DNA from: Streptomyces corynorhini
GTDB lineage: Bacteria; Actinomycetota; Actinomycetes; Streptomycetales; Streptomycetaceae
DNA: 64,000 bases
NCBI RefSeq assembly: GCF_003346515.1
Contig: NZ_QQNA01000002.1
Span: 45,900-109,899, forward strand
Direction: 5' to 3'
A model generated the notes under the pieces. The model was not told the DNA's origin. It searched no databases and was given only the letters and a program-made list of their open reading frames with translations. Positions 16,626 through 24,555 of the stretch are shown piece by piece. A program made the translations under genes and the position numbers. Positions within the stretch are counted from its first letter, which is position 1. Each line of letters opens with the position of its first letter.

Positions 16626-17897
16626 TTGCCCAGTTCCTATCAAGCGATCTTCGCCGCTCCCGGTACCAGGGGATTCAGCGCCGCCGGCCTGCTCGGCCGG
16701 ATGCCGCTGGCCATGATGGGCATCGGCATCGTCACGATGATCTCGCAGCTCACCGGGCGTTACGGGCTCGCGGGGGCGCTCTCCGCGACGCTCGCGCTGT
16801 CCGCCGCGGTGCTCGGCCCGCAGATCTCCCGGCTCGTCGACCGGCACGGCCAGGCACGGGTGCTGCGCCCGGCGACCCTGGTCGCGGTCGCGGCCGTCGG
16901 CGGACTGCTGATCTGTGCCCAGCGCGGCGCCCCCGACTGGACCCTGTTCGTCTTCGCGGCGGGCTCGGGGTGCGTGCCGAGCGTGGGTTCGATGGTGCGG
17001 GCGCGCTGGGCGGAGATCTACCGGGACTCCCCGCGCGAGCTGCACACCGCGTACGCGTGGGAGTCCATCGTCGACGAACTCTGCTTCATCTTCGGTCCGA
17101 TCATCTCCATCGGGCTCTCCACGGCCTGGTTCCCGGAGGCGGGCCCGCTGCTGGCGGCCGTGTTCCTGCTCGCCGGGGTGGTCTGGCTGACGGCCCAGCG
17201 GGCCACGGAGCCCGTACCGCGGCCCAGGGAGGAGCACACCGGCGGCTCCGCGCTGCGCTCGCCCGGTCTGCGGGTCCTGGTGGCCACCTTCACGGCGACC
17301 GGGGGGATCTTCGGGGCGGTCGACGTGGTGACGGTCGCGTTCGCGGAGGAGCGGGGGCACAAGGCGGCGGCCAGCCTGGTACTGGCCGTCTACGCGCTGG
17401 GGTCCTGTCTGGCGGGCGTGGTGTTCGGGCTGCTGCGTCCGACGGGACCGGCCGCCCGGCGGTGGCTGGTGGGGGTCTGCGCGATGGCCGTGAGTATGAT
17501 CCCCCTCCAACTGGCCGGGAACCTGCCGTTCTTGGCCGTGGCGCTCTTTGTCGCGGGCCTGTCGATCGCACCCACGATGGTGACCACGATGGCCCTCGTC
17601 CAAGCGCACGTACCGCGCACCAAGCTGACCGAGGGCATGACCTGGACCAGTACCGGGCTCGCGGTGGGCGTGGCGCTCGGCTCGTCGGCCGCCGGGTGGG
17701 TGGTGGACGCCGCCGGGGCGCAGGCGGGGTACGCGGTGCCCGTCGCGGCGGGCGCGGCCGCGGTCGTGGTGGCGTTCCTCGGGTATCGCCGGCTGCGCGG
17801 GCCGGTACCGACGCGAGGAGGGCACGGGGCGGATGACCGGGATTCCGAGGGGCGCGAGCGGAACGACACGGACGAGGCCGGCGAACGCGTGGCGTAA
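16626..17897 (+). CDS. MFS transporter
   Basis: 423 aa from TTG 16626 (LPSSYQAIFAAPGTRGFSAAG), with an ACCGGAGCG box about 8 bases upstream; no better ATG or GTG is near. About twelve hydrophobic segments in two halves separated at roughly residue 200 by a polar loop (PVPRPREEHTGG). It belongs to the drug/sugar efflux-like DHA family often annotated only as MFS. The N-terminal motif 'F.aPGtrgF..aGllgRmP' is common to a Streptomyces group of unknown substrate. The end overlaps the next gene by 65 bases, so the lactone oxidase-type enzyme is co-expressed; a transported sugar-acid derivative is possible but speculative. Confidence 0.88.
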   Translation: MPSSYQAIFAAPGTRGFSAAGLLGRMPLAMMGIGIVTMISQLTGRYGLAGALSATLALSAAVLGPQISRLVDRHGQARVLRPATLVAVAAVGGLLICAQRGAPDWTLFVFAAGSGCVPSVGSMVRARWAEIYRDSPRELHTAYAWESIVDELCFIFGPIISIGLSTAWFPEAGPLLAAVFLLAGVVWLTAQRATEPVPRPREEHTGGSALRSPGLRVLVATFTATGGIFGAVDVVTVAFAEERGHKAAASLVLAVYALGSCLAGVVFGLLRPTGPAARRWLVGVCAMAVSMIPLQLAGNLPFLAVALFVAGLSIAPTMVTTMALVQAHVPRTKLTEGMTWTSTGLAVGVALGSSAAGWVVDAAGAQAGYAVPVAAGAAAVVVAFLGYRRLRGPVPTRGGHGADDRDSEGRERNDTDEAGERVA

Positions 17898-19176
17898 CTG
17901 GGCGGGGAACGTCACCGCGCGCCCGGCGCGCGCGCTCTTCCCGGCCTCCGTGGCGGAGGTGACGGCGGCGGTGCGGGCGGCGGCCGGGGAGGGGCTGCGG
18001 GTGAAGGCCGTCGGCACGGGCCACTCCTTCACCGCCGCCGCCGCGACCGACGGGGTGCTGATACGGCCCGACCGGCTGACCGGCATCCGCGCGATCGACC
18101 GGGCGGCGGGGACGGTCACCGTGGCGGCGGGCACGCCCCTCAAGCGGCTCAACGTGGCGCTGGCCGCCGCGGGCCTGTCACTCACCAACATGGGCGACAT
18201 CATGGAGCAGACCGTCGCGGGCGCGACCTCCACCGGCACCCATGGCACCGGCCGTGACTCGGCCTCGACCGCCGCCCAGATCGTCGCCCTGGAACTGGTC
18301 ACCGCGGACGGCACGCCGCTGCGCTGCTCCGCCGAGGAGAATTCCGACGTCTTCGCGGCCGCGCGGGTCGGTCTCGGCGCGCTCGGGGTGGTGACCGCGA
18401 TCACCTTCGCGGTGGAGCCGGTCTTCCTGCTGCGGGCCCGCGAGGAGCCGATGACCTTCGACCGCGTCACGGCCGAGTTCGAGCAGCACGTGGCCGAGAA
18501 CGAGCACTTCGAGTTCTACTGGTTCCCCCACACCGGCAACTGCAACACCAAGCGCAACAACCGCAGCGCGGGTCCCGCCGTCCCGCCCGGCCGGGTCGCG
18601 GGCTGGATCGACGACGAGCTGCTCTCCAACGGCGTCTTCCAGGTGGCTTGTTCACTGGGGCGCGCGATACCGGCGACCATCCCCGCGATCGCCGCGGTCG
18701 CCAGCCGGGCGCTCTCCGCCCGCACGTACACGGACATCCCTTACAAGGTCTTCACCTCGCCGCGCCGGGTGCGCTTCGTGGAGATGGAGTACGCGCTGCC
18801 CGAGGAGGCGGCCGTGGGGGCGCTGCGCGAGGTCAGGGCGATGATCGAGCGCTCCCCGCTGAAGATCGGCTTCCCGCTGGAGATACGTACGGCGCCCGCC
18901 GACGACATCACGCTCTCGACGGCCTCGGGCCGCCGGACCGTGTACATCGCGGCGCATCTGTACCGGGGGACCCCGCACCGCGCCTACTTCACCGCCGTGG
19001 AGCGCGTCATGACCGCGCACGGCGGCCGGCCGCACTGGGGGAAGATCCACACCAGGGACGCGGAGTATCTGTCCGGGGTCTATCCGCGCTTCGCCGAATT
19101 CACCGCGGTACGCGACCGGCTGGACCCGGACCGCCGGTTCGGGAACGACTATCTGCGCCGTGTGCTCGGAGACTGA
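17833..19176 (+). CDS. FAD-binding aldonolactone oxidoreductase (D-arabinono-1,4-lactone oxidase type)
   Basis: 447 aa. N-terminal FAD_binding_4 (PCMH) domain with VGTGHSFT (His64 is the candidate FAD-linked residue by analogy with alditol oxidases), NMGDIMEQTVAGATSTGTHGTG and GLGALGVVT. The C-terminal ALO domain has FEFYWFPHT and the diagnostic HWGKIH (family HWxK) before YPRFAEF. The reaction would be oxidation of an aldono-1,4-lactone or sugar alcohol by O2. Start at ATG 17833 gives a 65-base overlap with the MFS gene; it is preferred because the WRNWAGN motif that begins the family follows 19 codons later. Substrate not predictable from sequence. Confidence 0.9.
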   Translation: MTGIPRGASGTTRTRPANAWRNWAGNVTARPARALFPASVAEVTAAVRAAAGEGLRVKAVGTGHSFTAAAATDGVLIRPDRLTGIRAIDRAAGTVTVAAGTPLKRLNVALAAAGLSLTNMGDIMEQTVAGATSTGTHGTGRDSASTAAQIVALELVTADGTPLRCSAEENSDVFAAARVGLGALGVVTAITFAVEPVFLLRAREEPMTFDRVTAEFEQHVAENEHFEFYWFPHTGNCNTKRNNRSAGPAVPPGRVAGWIDDELLSNGVFQVACSLGRAIPATIPAIAAVASRALSARTYTDIPYKVFTSPRRVRFVEMEYALPEEAAVGALREVRAMIERSPLKIGFPLEIRTAPADDITLSTASGRRTVYIAAHLYRGTPHRAYFTAVERVMTAHGGRPHWGKIHTRDAEYLSGVYPRFAEFTAVRDRLDPDRRFGNDYLRRVLGD

Positions 19177-19222
19177 CCGCGTCCGGCACGGCCGGTACGC
19201 CGGGTTCGCCGGGCCGGTGCGG

Positions 19223-20176
19223 TCATCGGCCGGACGTGTCGGAGGTGCCGGACGTACTCGATGTACCGGACGTGCCGGATGTACCGGAGCCGCTGTCCCG
19301 GCCGGTCGCGCCGCCCTGGGCGGGGCCGTCACTCCCCGTACCGCTTCCCGTGTCGCTCGTCGCCGATCCCGCGCTGCCCGAAGGGGTCGGCGCGGGGTCC
19401 GTGCCGGACGGTCCGGAACCGTCCGTCCCGGCGGTGTCCGACGGACCGGCGGACGGCTCGGCCGACGACCCGGCGCCGCTGTCCTGCCCCGGCCCTGTGG
19501 TCGCTCCGGTGCCGGGCGAGGCGCCGGAGTCCGTGCCCGCGCCGTCCGGCGTCCGCCCCCGGCCGGGCTCCGGCGAGTCCGAGGGGGTGCCCGACGGCGT
19601 GGAGCGGTCGCCGCCGCCGACGACGTGGCCGACGGTGGTGCCCCGGTCGCCGGTCAGGTCCTGACCGGCGATCAGTTCGTATCCGCTGATACCGGCCATC
19701 GCGACCAGGAAGACGACCGCCGCGGCGAGCACCGGGCGCCGCCGACCGCGGACCCGGGTGCCGTGGGTGGTGGCCGCGCCGAACTCCTCGGGGTCGCCCC
19801 CGGCCGGCCCGGGGTCCGCCCGGGTGAGCGCGGACGCGTCCGGGGGGCCTGGCGGTTCGGGCCGTACGGGGACTTGGCGCCCGCCCGGCCGCGCCTGGAC
19901 CGTGACGACCCGGATCTGCTCACCCGTGCGCCGGAACAGATGCTGGAAGACCGAACCGCCACAGGTGGCGACGACGCTCACGACGCCCGCGCCGATGATC
20001 GTGCCGTACACGCCGAGCCGGGAGGCGAGGACCGCGGCCGTGACGGCGGCGAGCGCGCTGCCCGCGACCTGCGGCACGCTCAGTTCGAGCCGCCGCCCCT
20101 CGCCCGTCTCCCGCACCTCGTCCGCCCGGCCCTCCCCCGCTCCCGTTCGCGTACCGCTGTCCGACCGCTGATCCAT
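19223..20176 (-). CDS. membrane protein with long Ser/Thr/Gly low-complexity tail
   Basis: 317 aa. Residues about 30-75 contain one or two hydrophobic segments (VAGSALAAVTAAVLASRLGVYGTIIGAGVVSVVATCGG), followed by a charged linker, a second membrane segment at about 150-167 (VLAAAVVFLVAMAGISGYELI), and then 140 residues of Ser/Thr/Gly/Asp/Pro repeats ending in GTSGTSGTSSTSGTSDTSG. The tail is likely extracytoplasmic and disordered, perhaps glycosylated or wall-spanning. No family is recognised. Alone on the minus strand between the lactone oxidase gene and sepH; tail length should vary between strains because the DNA is repetitive. Confidence 0.72.
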   Translation of the reverse strand: MDQRSDSGTRTGAGEGRADEVRETGEGRRLELSVPQVAGSALAAVTAAVLASRLGVYGTIIGAGVVSVVATCGGSVFQHLFRRTGEQIRVVTVQARPGGRQVPVRPEPPGPPDASALTRADPGPAGGDPEEFGAATTHGTRVRGRRRPVLAAAVVFLVAMAGISGYELIAGQDLTGDRGTTVGHVVGGGDRSTPSGTPSDSPEPGRGRTPDGAGTDSGASPGTGATTGPGQDSGAGSSAEPSAGPSDTAGTDGSGPSGTDPAPTPSGSAGSATSDTGSGTGSDGPAQGGATGRDSGSGTSGTSGTSSTSGTSDTSGR

Positions 20177-20666
20177 TCACTGCCCCTGCTTGACCATCTG
20201 TCCCACCTTGCACCAAGAAGAGACAGCTGGGCGAAACAGATAGTTCCGCTTCCATTGATTCTGTGAAGCAGGACACCCGTGGAGCACCGGCGCTCCACGT
20301 CAACTCCCCAGCCCGGAGAGAATGTGGAACGGCGCGGCGGTCCACCTCCGTGGCCCGAATGGAGTACTGTGGCGAGCCCTGGGGCCGGACTCCCTCACGG
20401 GGGCCCGGGACTTACGGGAAGGGGGCCGAACGTGGCACTCGATCCGGTGGAGCTGTGGCACCGCGCGGTCGCCTGCTGCACGGAGTGACGGGTATCGTCA
20501 CCCTGCGTCGCAAAATAGGTAACCGTGCCATCGGCGATCCAGGGCACCTGCCCGACACGCCGGGCAGCACGGAAAGGTTGTGGCAGGCTGCACCCGGGCA
20601 GGTCACACTCGACTAGCGGAAGCAGCGACGCACGTGACGTCGGCAGGCACCACCCGGGAGGTCCCC
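20177..20666. other. 490-base divergent intergenic region upstream of sepH
   Basis: No supported gene; two overlapping open frames (about 70 and 117 aa) have atypical composition. It should contain the promoters of the low-complexity membrane protein (minus, near 20180-20260, relatively AT-rich) and of sepH (plus). The sepH start is marked by CGGGAGG at 20657-20663. Confidence 0.55.
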
Positions 20667-21707
20667 ATGCCCGAACTGCGTGTCGTGGCCGTCTCCAACG
20701 ACGGCACACGACTGGTGCTCAAGGCTGCCGACAGCACGGAATACACACTTCCGATCGACGAGCGGCTGCGCGCCGCCGTGCGCAATGACCGGGCCCGGCT
20801 CGGTCAGATCGAGATCGAGGTGGAGAGCCACCTCAGGCCCCGCGACATCCAGGCGCGGATACGAGCGGGCGCCTCGGCCGAGGAGGTGGCCCAGCACGCC
20901 GGTATCCCGGTGGACCGGGTCCGCCGCTTCGAGGGTCCCGTCCTCGCCGAGCGCGCCTTCATGGCGGAGCGGGCCAGGAAGACCGCCGTGCGTCGGCCGG
21001 GCGAGAACACCGGACCCCAATTGGGCGAGGCCGTCCAGGAGCGGCTGACGCTGCGCGGCGCCGACCGGGAGACCGTCCAGTGGGACTCCTGGCGCCGCGA
21101 CGACGGCACCTGGGAGGTGCTGCTCGTCTATCTGGTCGCGGGCGAACCGCACTCGGCGAGCTGGACGTACGATCCGCCCCGGCGGCTCGTCCAGGCCGTC
21201 GACGACGAGGCGCGCTCGCTGATCGGCGACACGGACGGCACGGTCACCTCGAAGGAGCCGAGCTTCCCCTTCGTGCCGAGGATCGCGCGGCTGCCGCGCG
21301 ACCGTCCGCTGGATCGTTCCCTCGACCGGCCGATGGACCGGCCCACCGCGCCCGAGCCGGAGGACACGAGCGAACGCGACTCGCTGACCAGCCTGCTGGA
21401 GGCGGTGCCGAGCTTCCGGGGCGACATGGTCGTGCCGGAGCGCACGGCGCCCGTCGAGCCCCAGGACACCGAAGAGGACGAGGATCCGGAGGCCGACGAG
21501 GAGCCGGTGGCGCCCGCCGCGTCGGCCGGCGCCGGGTCGGCGTACGCGGATGTGCTCATGCCGCGTTCCGTGGCCGGTCACCGCGACCGGCTGACCGGTA
21601 CGACGGACCGCCAGGCGGAAGCGGACGGCGTGCGTCCGGGCCGCCGGGCGGCGGTGCCCAGCTGGGACGAGATCGTGTTCGGGACGCGCCGTAAGAAACA
21701 GGACTGA
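20667..21707 (+). CDS. sepH: SepH, septation protein that activates FtsZ assembly
   Basis: 346 aa from ATG 20667 after a GGGAGG box; an upstream in-frame ATG at 20580 lacks family similarity. N-terminal SepH/DUF3071 domain (1-170): MPELRVVAVSNDG, EIEVESHLRPRDIQARIRAGASAEEVAQHAG with a helix-turn-helix, PVDRVRRFEGPVLAERAFMAERAR, and WDSWRRDDGTWEVLLVY. The middle is acidic and Pro-rich (disordered). The C-terminal end has a short conserved block, RRAAVPSWDEIVFGTRRKK. SepH binds FtsZ and stimulates its polymerisation for sporulation and vegetative septa in Streptomyces. Single gene with its own terminator. Confidence 0.94.
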   Translation: MPELRVVAVSNDGTRLVLKAADSTEYTLPIDERLRAAVRNDRARLGQIEIEVESHLRPRDIQARIRAGASAEEVAQHAGIPVDRVRRFEGPVLAERAFMAERARKTAVRRPGENTGPQLGEAVQERLTLRGADRETVQWDSWRRDDGTWEVLLVYLVAGEPHSASWTYDPPRRLVQAVDDEARSLIGDTDGTVTSKEPSFPFVPRIARLPRDRPLDRSLDRPMDRPTAPEPEDTSERDSLTSLLEAVPSFRGDMVVPERTAPVEPQDTEEDEDPEADEEPVAPAASAGAGSAYADVLMPRSVAGHRDRLTGTTDRQAEADGVRPGRRAAVPSWDEIVFGTRRKKQD

Positions 21708-21848
21708 GCCCTCTCGTTTGCGTCTTGCCGGGCTCCGGCGCCCCGGTCCGATCCGGACGCGGGCCTTCGGGACGCGCTTCCGTTGAGGTCGCACGTCCTT
21801 GGGTACGTAAACCGAGGGGCCCGTACTCACCGGACGGTGGTACGTGCT

Positions 21849-21892
21849 CCGGGGCGCTCCGGGCCGTCACGGTTCGTCCGGGAGCGCCCCGG
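21849..21892. terminator. bidirectional terminator between sepH and the sulfurtransferase gene
   Basis: Twelve-base perfect arms CCGGGGCGCTCC (21849-21860) and GGAGCGCCCCGG (21881-21892) with a 20-base loop, between the converging genes sepH (+) and sseA (-). Confidence 0.8.
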
Positions 21893-21911
21893 TGCGTCCG
21901 GTCCCGCGCGC

Positions 21912-22745
21912 TCAGCCGGGGTCGGGGCCCTTGGCGACCGGGCGGGACTCGTCCGCCGACCACTGCGACCAGGAGCCCGCGTAGAGCGCCGCCGGGACGC
22001 CCGCGATCTCCAGGGCCAGCACCTCGTGGGCGCCGGAGACGCCGGAGCCGCAGTAGACGCCCACACCGCCTTCGGTGGCGGCGGTGGCGCCCAGCGCCCC
22101 GAAGCGGGCCGCGAGGACCTCGGGCGGGAGGAAGGTGCCGTTTTCGGCCACATTCTCCGTAGTGGGTGCCGACAGCGCGCCGGGCACATGGCCGCCCACG
22201 CGGTCGATCGGCTCGACGTCGCCCCGGTAGCGCTCGGCCGCCCGCGCGTCGAGCAGCAGCCCGGCACGGGCCAGCGCCGCCGCGCCGTCCGCGTCCAGCA
22301 GGGGCAGCGCGCCGGGCACCGGGGCGAAGTCGCCCGCCGCCGGGTCGGGCCGGTCGGTGGTCAGCGGGCCGGTCCAGACGGCGAGACCGCCGTCCAGGAC
22401 CCGCACGTCGGGGTGGCCGGTCCAGCGCAGCAGCCACCAGGCGCGCGCCGCCGCCCAGCCCTGCCCGCCGTCGTACACCACGACCGGCCTGTCCCCGCGG
22501 ACGCCCGCACGGCGCATCACGGCGCCGAAGGCGGCCACGTCGGGCAGGGGGTGCCGGCCGCCCGCGCCCGGCGGGCCCGCCAGCTCCGTGTCGAGATCGA
22601 CGTAGACGGCGCCCGGCAGATGGCCCGCCTCGTACTCCGGGCGGCCGGGCGGTCCGCCCAGCCGCCAGCGGACGTCGAGCAGGACCGGCGGACGTGGGCC
22701 GGCCGACTCGCCGGAGAGTTCGGCTGCGGTGATGATGGCTGTCAT
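21912..22745 (-). CDS. sseA: thiosulfate/3-mercaptopyruvate sulfurtransferase (tandem rhodanese)
   Basis: 277 aa. Two rhodanese domains: the inactive N-terminal one (about 15-125: VLLDVRW, YEAGHLPGAVYVDLDTEL, VVVYDGG) and the catalytic one (about 155-270: LLLDARAAERYRGD, GHVPGALSAPTTEN) with active-site Cys in VYCGSGVSG. Transfers a sulfur atom to cyanide or a thiol acceptor. Start at ATG 22745 fits a GAGAGG box nine bases upstream better than the ATG at 22754, which sits directly on that box. Divergent from the glyoxalase-fold gene. The CGSGVSG loop matches thiosulfate sulfurtransferases somewhat better than the classical SseA CG(S/A)GVT, so substrate choice stays open. Confidence 0.9.
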   Translation of the reverse strand: MTAIITAAELSGESAGPRPPVLLDVRWRLGGPPGRPEYEAGHLPGAVYVDLDTELAGPPGAGGRHPLPDVAAFGAVMRRAGVRGDRPVVVYDGGQGWAAARAWWLLRWTGHPDVRVLDGGLAVWTGPLTTDRPDPAAGDFAPVPGALPLLDADGAAALARAGLLLDARAAERYRGDVEPIDRVGGHVPGALSAPTTENVAENGTFLPPEVLAARFGALGATAATEGGVGVYCGSGVSGAHEVLALEIAGVPAALYAGSWSQWSADESRPVAKGPDPG

Positions 22746-22974
22746 GGACGTCATCCTCTCGCGGGACGGGCCCGCGCGGCGGCGCCGGGCCGCCCGCCCG
22801 TAACGGCGGAGAAATGGACGGTAAACAGCGGATCGAGATCCCGCCAAAAGCGGCGCGGCCGCGGCGCGGGACAAGCCGGTGGGTGCGAGCATCTGCTCGG
22901 GTGAGCACGGCCGTTGGCCGCGGCGCCGCCCGGCCCCCGCACGGCCACCACGAAGGTCCGAGGAGAGAGTGACG

Positions 22975-23754
22975 ATGACCGAGGCTGCGATCCGCCGTAA
23001 ACCCGGCACGCCCTGCTGGGTGAGTCTGATGGTGCACGGCCTCGCCGCGACCGAGGAGTTCTACCACGCGCTGTTCGGCTGGGAGTTCGTCCCCGGACCG
23101 CAGCAACTCGGACCGTACGTCCGGGGGCTGCTCGACGGCAAGGAGATCGCGGGCATCGGCCAGTTGCCGCCCGACCGCCATCTGCCGATCGCGTGGATGA
23201 CCTATCTGGCGACGGACAACGCCGACCTGACGGCCGAGACGATCAGGAGTTGCGGCGGTACGGTCGGCGTCGGCCCGCTGGACGCGGCCGAGGCCGGCCG
23301 GATGGCCATAGCCGCGGACCCGGCGGGCTCCGTCTTCGGGATCTGGCAGGCGGCGGCGCACACCGGGACGGCGGTGGCCGGGGCGCACGGCACACCGGTC
23401 TGGAACGAGCTGATCACCCGTGAGACCTCCACCGTCGGGAAGTTCTACGAGGCGCTGTTCGGCTACGACGTGGAGGCGACCGTCTCCGCCGACTTCGACT
23501 TCGTGACGCTGCGGCTGGAGGGGCGTCCCGTCGCCTCGCTGCACGGGCGGGGCCGGGCGCTGGGCCGCGACCTCGGCTCGCACTGGATGACGTACTTCGA
23601 GGTGGACGACACCGACGCCGCCGCGCGGCTGGTGACGGAGCTGGGCGGCCATGTGATCCAGTCGCCGCGCGAGGGGGCGACGGGGCGTCACGCGACGGTC
23701 GCCGACCCGGAGGGCGCCGTCTTCAGCGTCGTCCAGTCGGATCCGGTGCTCTGA
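22975..23754 (+). CDS. VOC/glyoxalase-fold protein, two-domain
   Basis: 259 aa from ATG 22975, eight bases behind AGGAGA; a GTG at 22969 is too close to the box. Two homologous beta-alpha-beta-beta-beta modules: residues about 12-125 (GTPCWVSLMVHGLAATEEFYHALFGWEF, ending in ADPAGSVFGIWQ) and about 135-258 (GTPVWNELITRETSTVGKFYEALFGYDV, ending in ADPEGAVFSVVQ). This is the CFP32/hydroxylase-like subgroup seen in Streptomyces; some relatives are called hydroxylases with no proof. Metal-ligand positions are not obvious, so a binding role is as likely as catalysis. Confidence 0.85.
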   Translation: MTEAAIRRKPGTPCWVSLMVHGLAATEEFYHALFGWEFVPGPQQLGPYVRGLLDGKEIAGIGQLPPDRHLPIAWMTYLATDNADLTAETIRSCGGTVGVGPLDAAEAGRMAIAADPAGSVFGIWQAAAHTGTAVAGAHGTPVWNELITRETSTVGKFYEALFGYDVEATVSADFDFVTLRLEGRPVASLHGRGRALGRDLGSHWMTYFEVDDTDAAARLVTELGGHVIQSPREGATGRHATVADPEGAVFSVVQSDPVL

Positions 23755-23764
23755 CCTCAGGCGG

Positions 23765-23805
23765 CCCGAGGGGTGCGGGACGGGCCCGGTCCCGCGCTCC
23801 TCGGG
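23765..23805. terminator. bidirectional terminator between the VOC gene and tdk
   Basis: Inverted repeat CCCGAGG-G-TGCGGGAC (23765-23781) with GTCCCGC-GCTCCTCGGG (23789-23805), one to two mismatches, between convergent genes. Confidence 0.75.
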
Positions 23806-23866
23806 CGCCTCGCGCGTTCCGGGGTCGGCCGCGCACCGAGATCCTCGCCGCTCTCCTGGAGCCGGA

Positions 23867-24517
23867 TCATCCGGCCGTGACCGGCAGGACGTCCGGCGAC
23901 AGCGCCCCGGCGCGGGCCGCCGCGGCCGTCATCTCACGCCGGTGGTGGCGTCGGCACAACACCTCGTAACCCACCTCGGCCGACGTCTGGTTCACGTCTC
24001 CCACCACGACCTGGGAGCCCTCGACGACCATGACGCCGTCCAGCGTGCGGGCGTTGTGCGTGGCCCGTGCGCCGCACCAGCACAACGCCTCGACCTGGAG
24101 CGTCTCTATCCGGTCGGCCAGTTCGATCAGCCGCTGGGAGCCGGGGAACAGCTTCGTGCGGAAGTCGGTCGTGATGCCGAAGGCGAACACGTCCAGATTC
24201 AGCTCGTCCACGACCCGGGCGAGCTGGTCGATCTGGGCGGGCGACAGGAACTGCGCCTCGTCCACGATGACATAGTCCACCCGGCCGCCCTCCGAGAGGA
24301 GGCCCACGAGGTGGGCGTAGACGTCCATGCCCTCCTGCGCCTCGACCGCGTTCGTGACCAGTCCGAGGCGCGACGAGAGCTTGCCCTCGCCCGCCCTGTC
24401 GTCCCGTGTGAAGATCACACCCCGCAGCCCCCGCGCCGATCGGTTGTGTTCGATCTGCAGGGCCAGGGTGCTCTTTCCGCAGTCCATCGTTCCGGAGAAG
24501 AACACCAGCTCAGGCAT
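23867..24517 (-). CDS. tdk: thymidine kinase (TK1-type)
   Basis: 216 aa. P-loop SGTMDCGKST (about 8-17), lasso and Walker-B region YVIVDEAQFL (catalytic Glu of DEAQF), FGITTDFRTKLFPGS, then the zinc motif with two Cys in ALCWCGA and a third in LCRRHH. This is the type II, tetrameric family. Phosphorylates thymidine to dTMP with ATP in nucleoside salvage. Lies 38 bases downstream of the phosphodiesterase-like gene, same strand. Complements the de novo supply represented by dut. Confidence 0.95.
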   Translation of the reverse strand: MPELVFFSGTMDCGKSTLALQIEHNRSARGLRGVIFTRDDRAGEGKLSSRLGLVTNAVEAQEGMDVYAHLVGLLSEGGRVDYVIVDEAQFLSPAQIDQLARVVDELNLDVFAFGITTDFRTKLFPGSQRLIELADRIETLQVEALCWCGARATHNARTLDGVMVVEGSQVVVGDVNQTSAEVGYEVLCRRHHRREMTAAAARAGALSPDVLPVTAG

Positions 24518-24555
24518 GAGGGAGTGAGGGCCTTTCTGTCGGGGGCCGCGGCGGG

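Noticed and set aside
16377..18470. A 697-codon minus-strand open frame across the MFS and lactone oxidase genes
   Set aside because: Arg/Pro/Ala/Ser-rich antisense translation of G+C-rich coding DNA with no recognisable domain; the plus-strand genes explain the region.
20263..20616. 117-codon frame upstream of sepH
   Set aside because: No family match, poor codon bias and no ribosome box; more likely promoter DNA.
21556..23691. A 711-codon minus-strand frame covering sepH end, sulfurtransferase and VOC genes
   Set aside because: Typical high-G+C shadow ORF; composition not protein-like and overlaps three well-supported genes.
23867..24517. TTA (bldA-dependent) leucine codons
   Set aside because: Several 'taa' strings on the plus strand in minus-strand genes (for example 23968, 25029, 42286) were inspected; each falls across codons (GGT TAC etc.), so none is an in-frame TTA codon.
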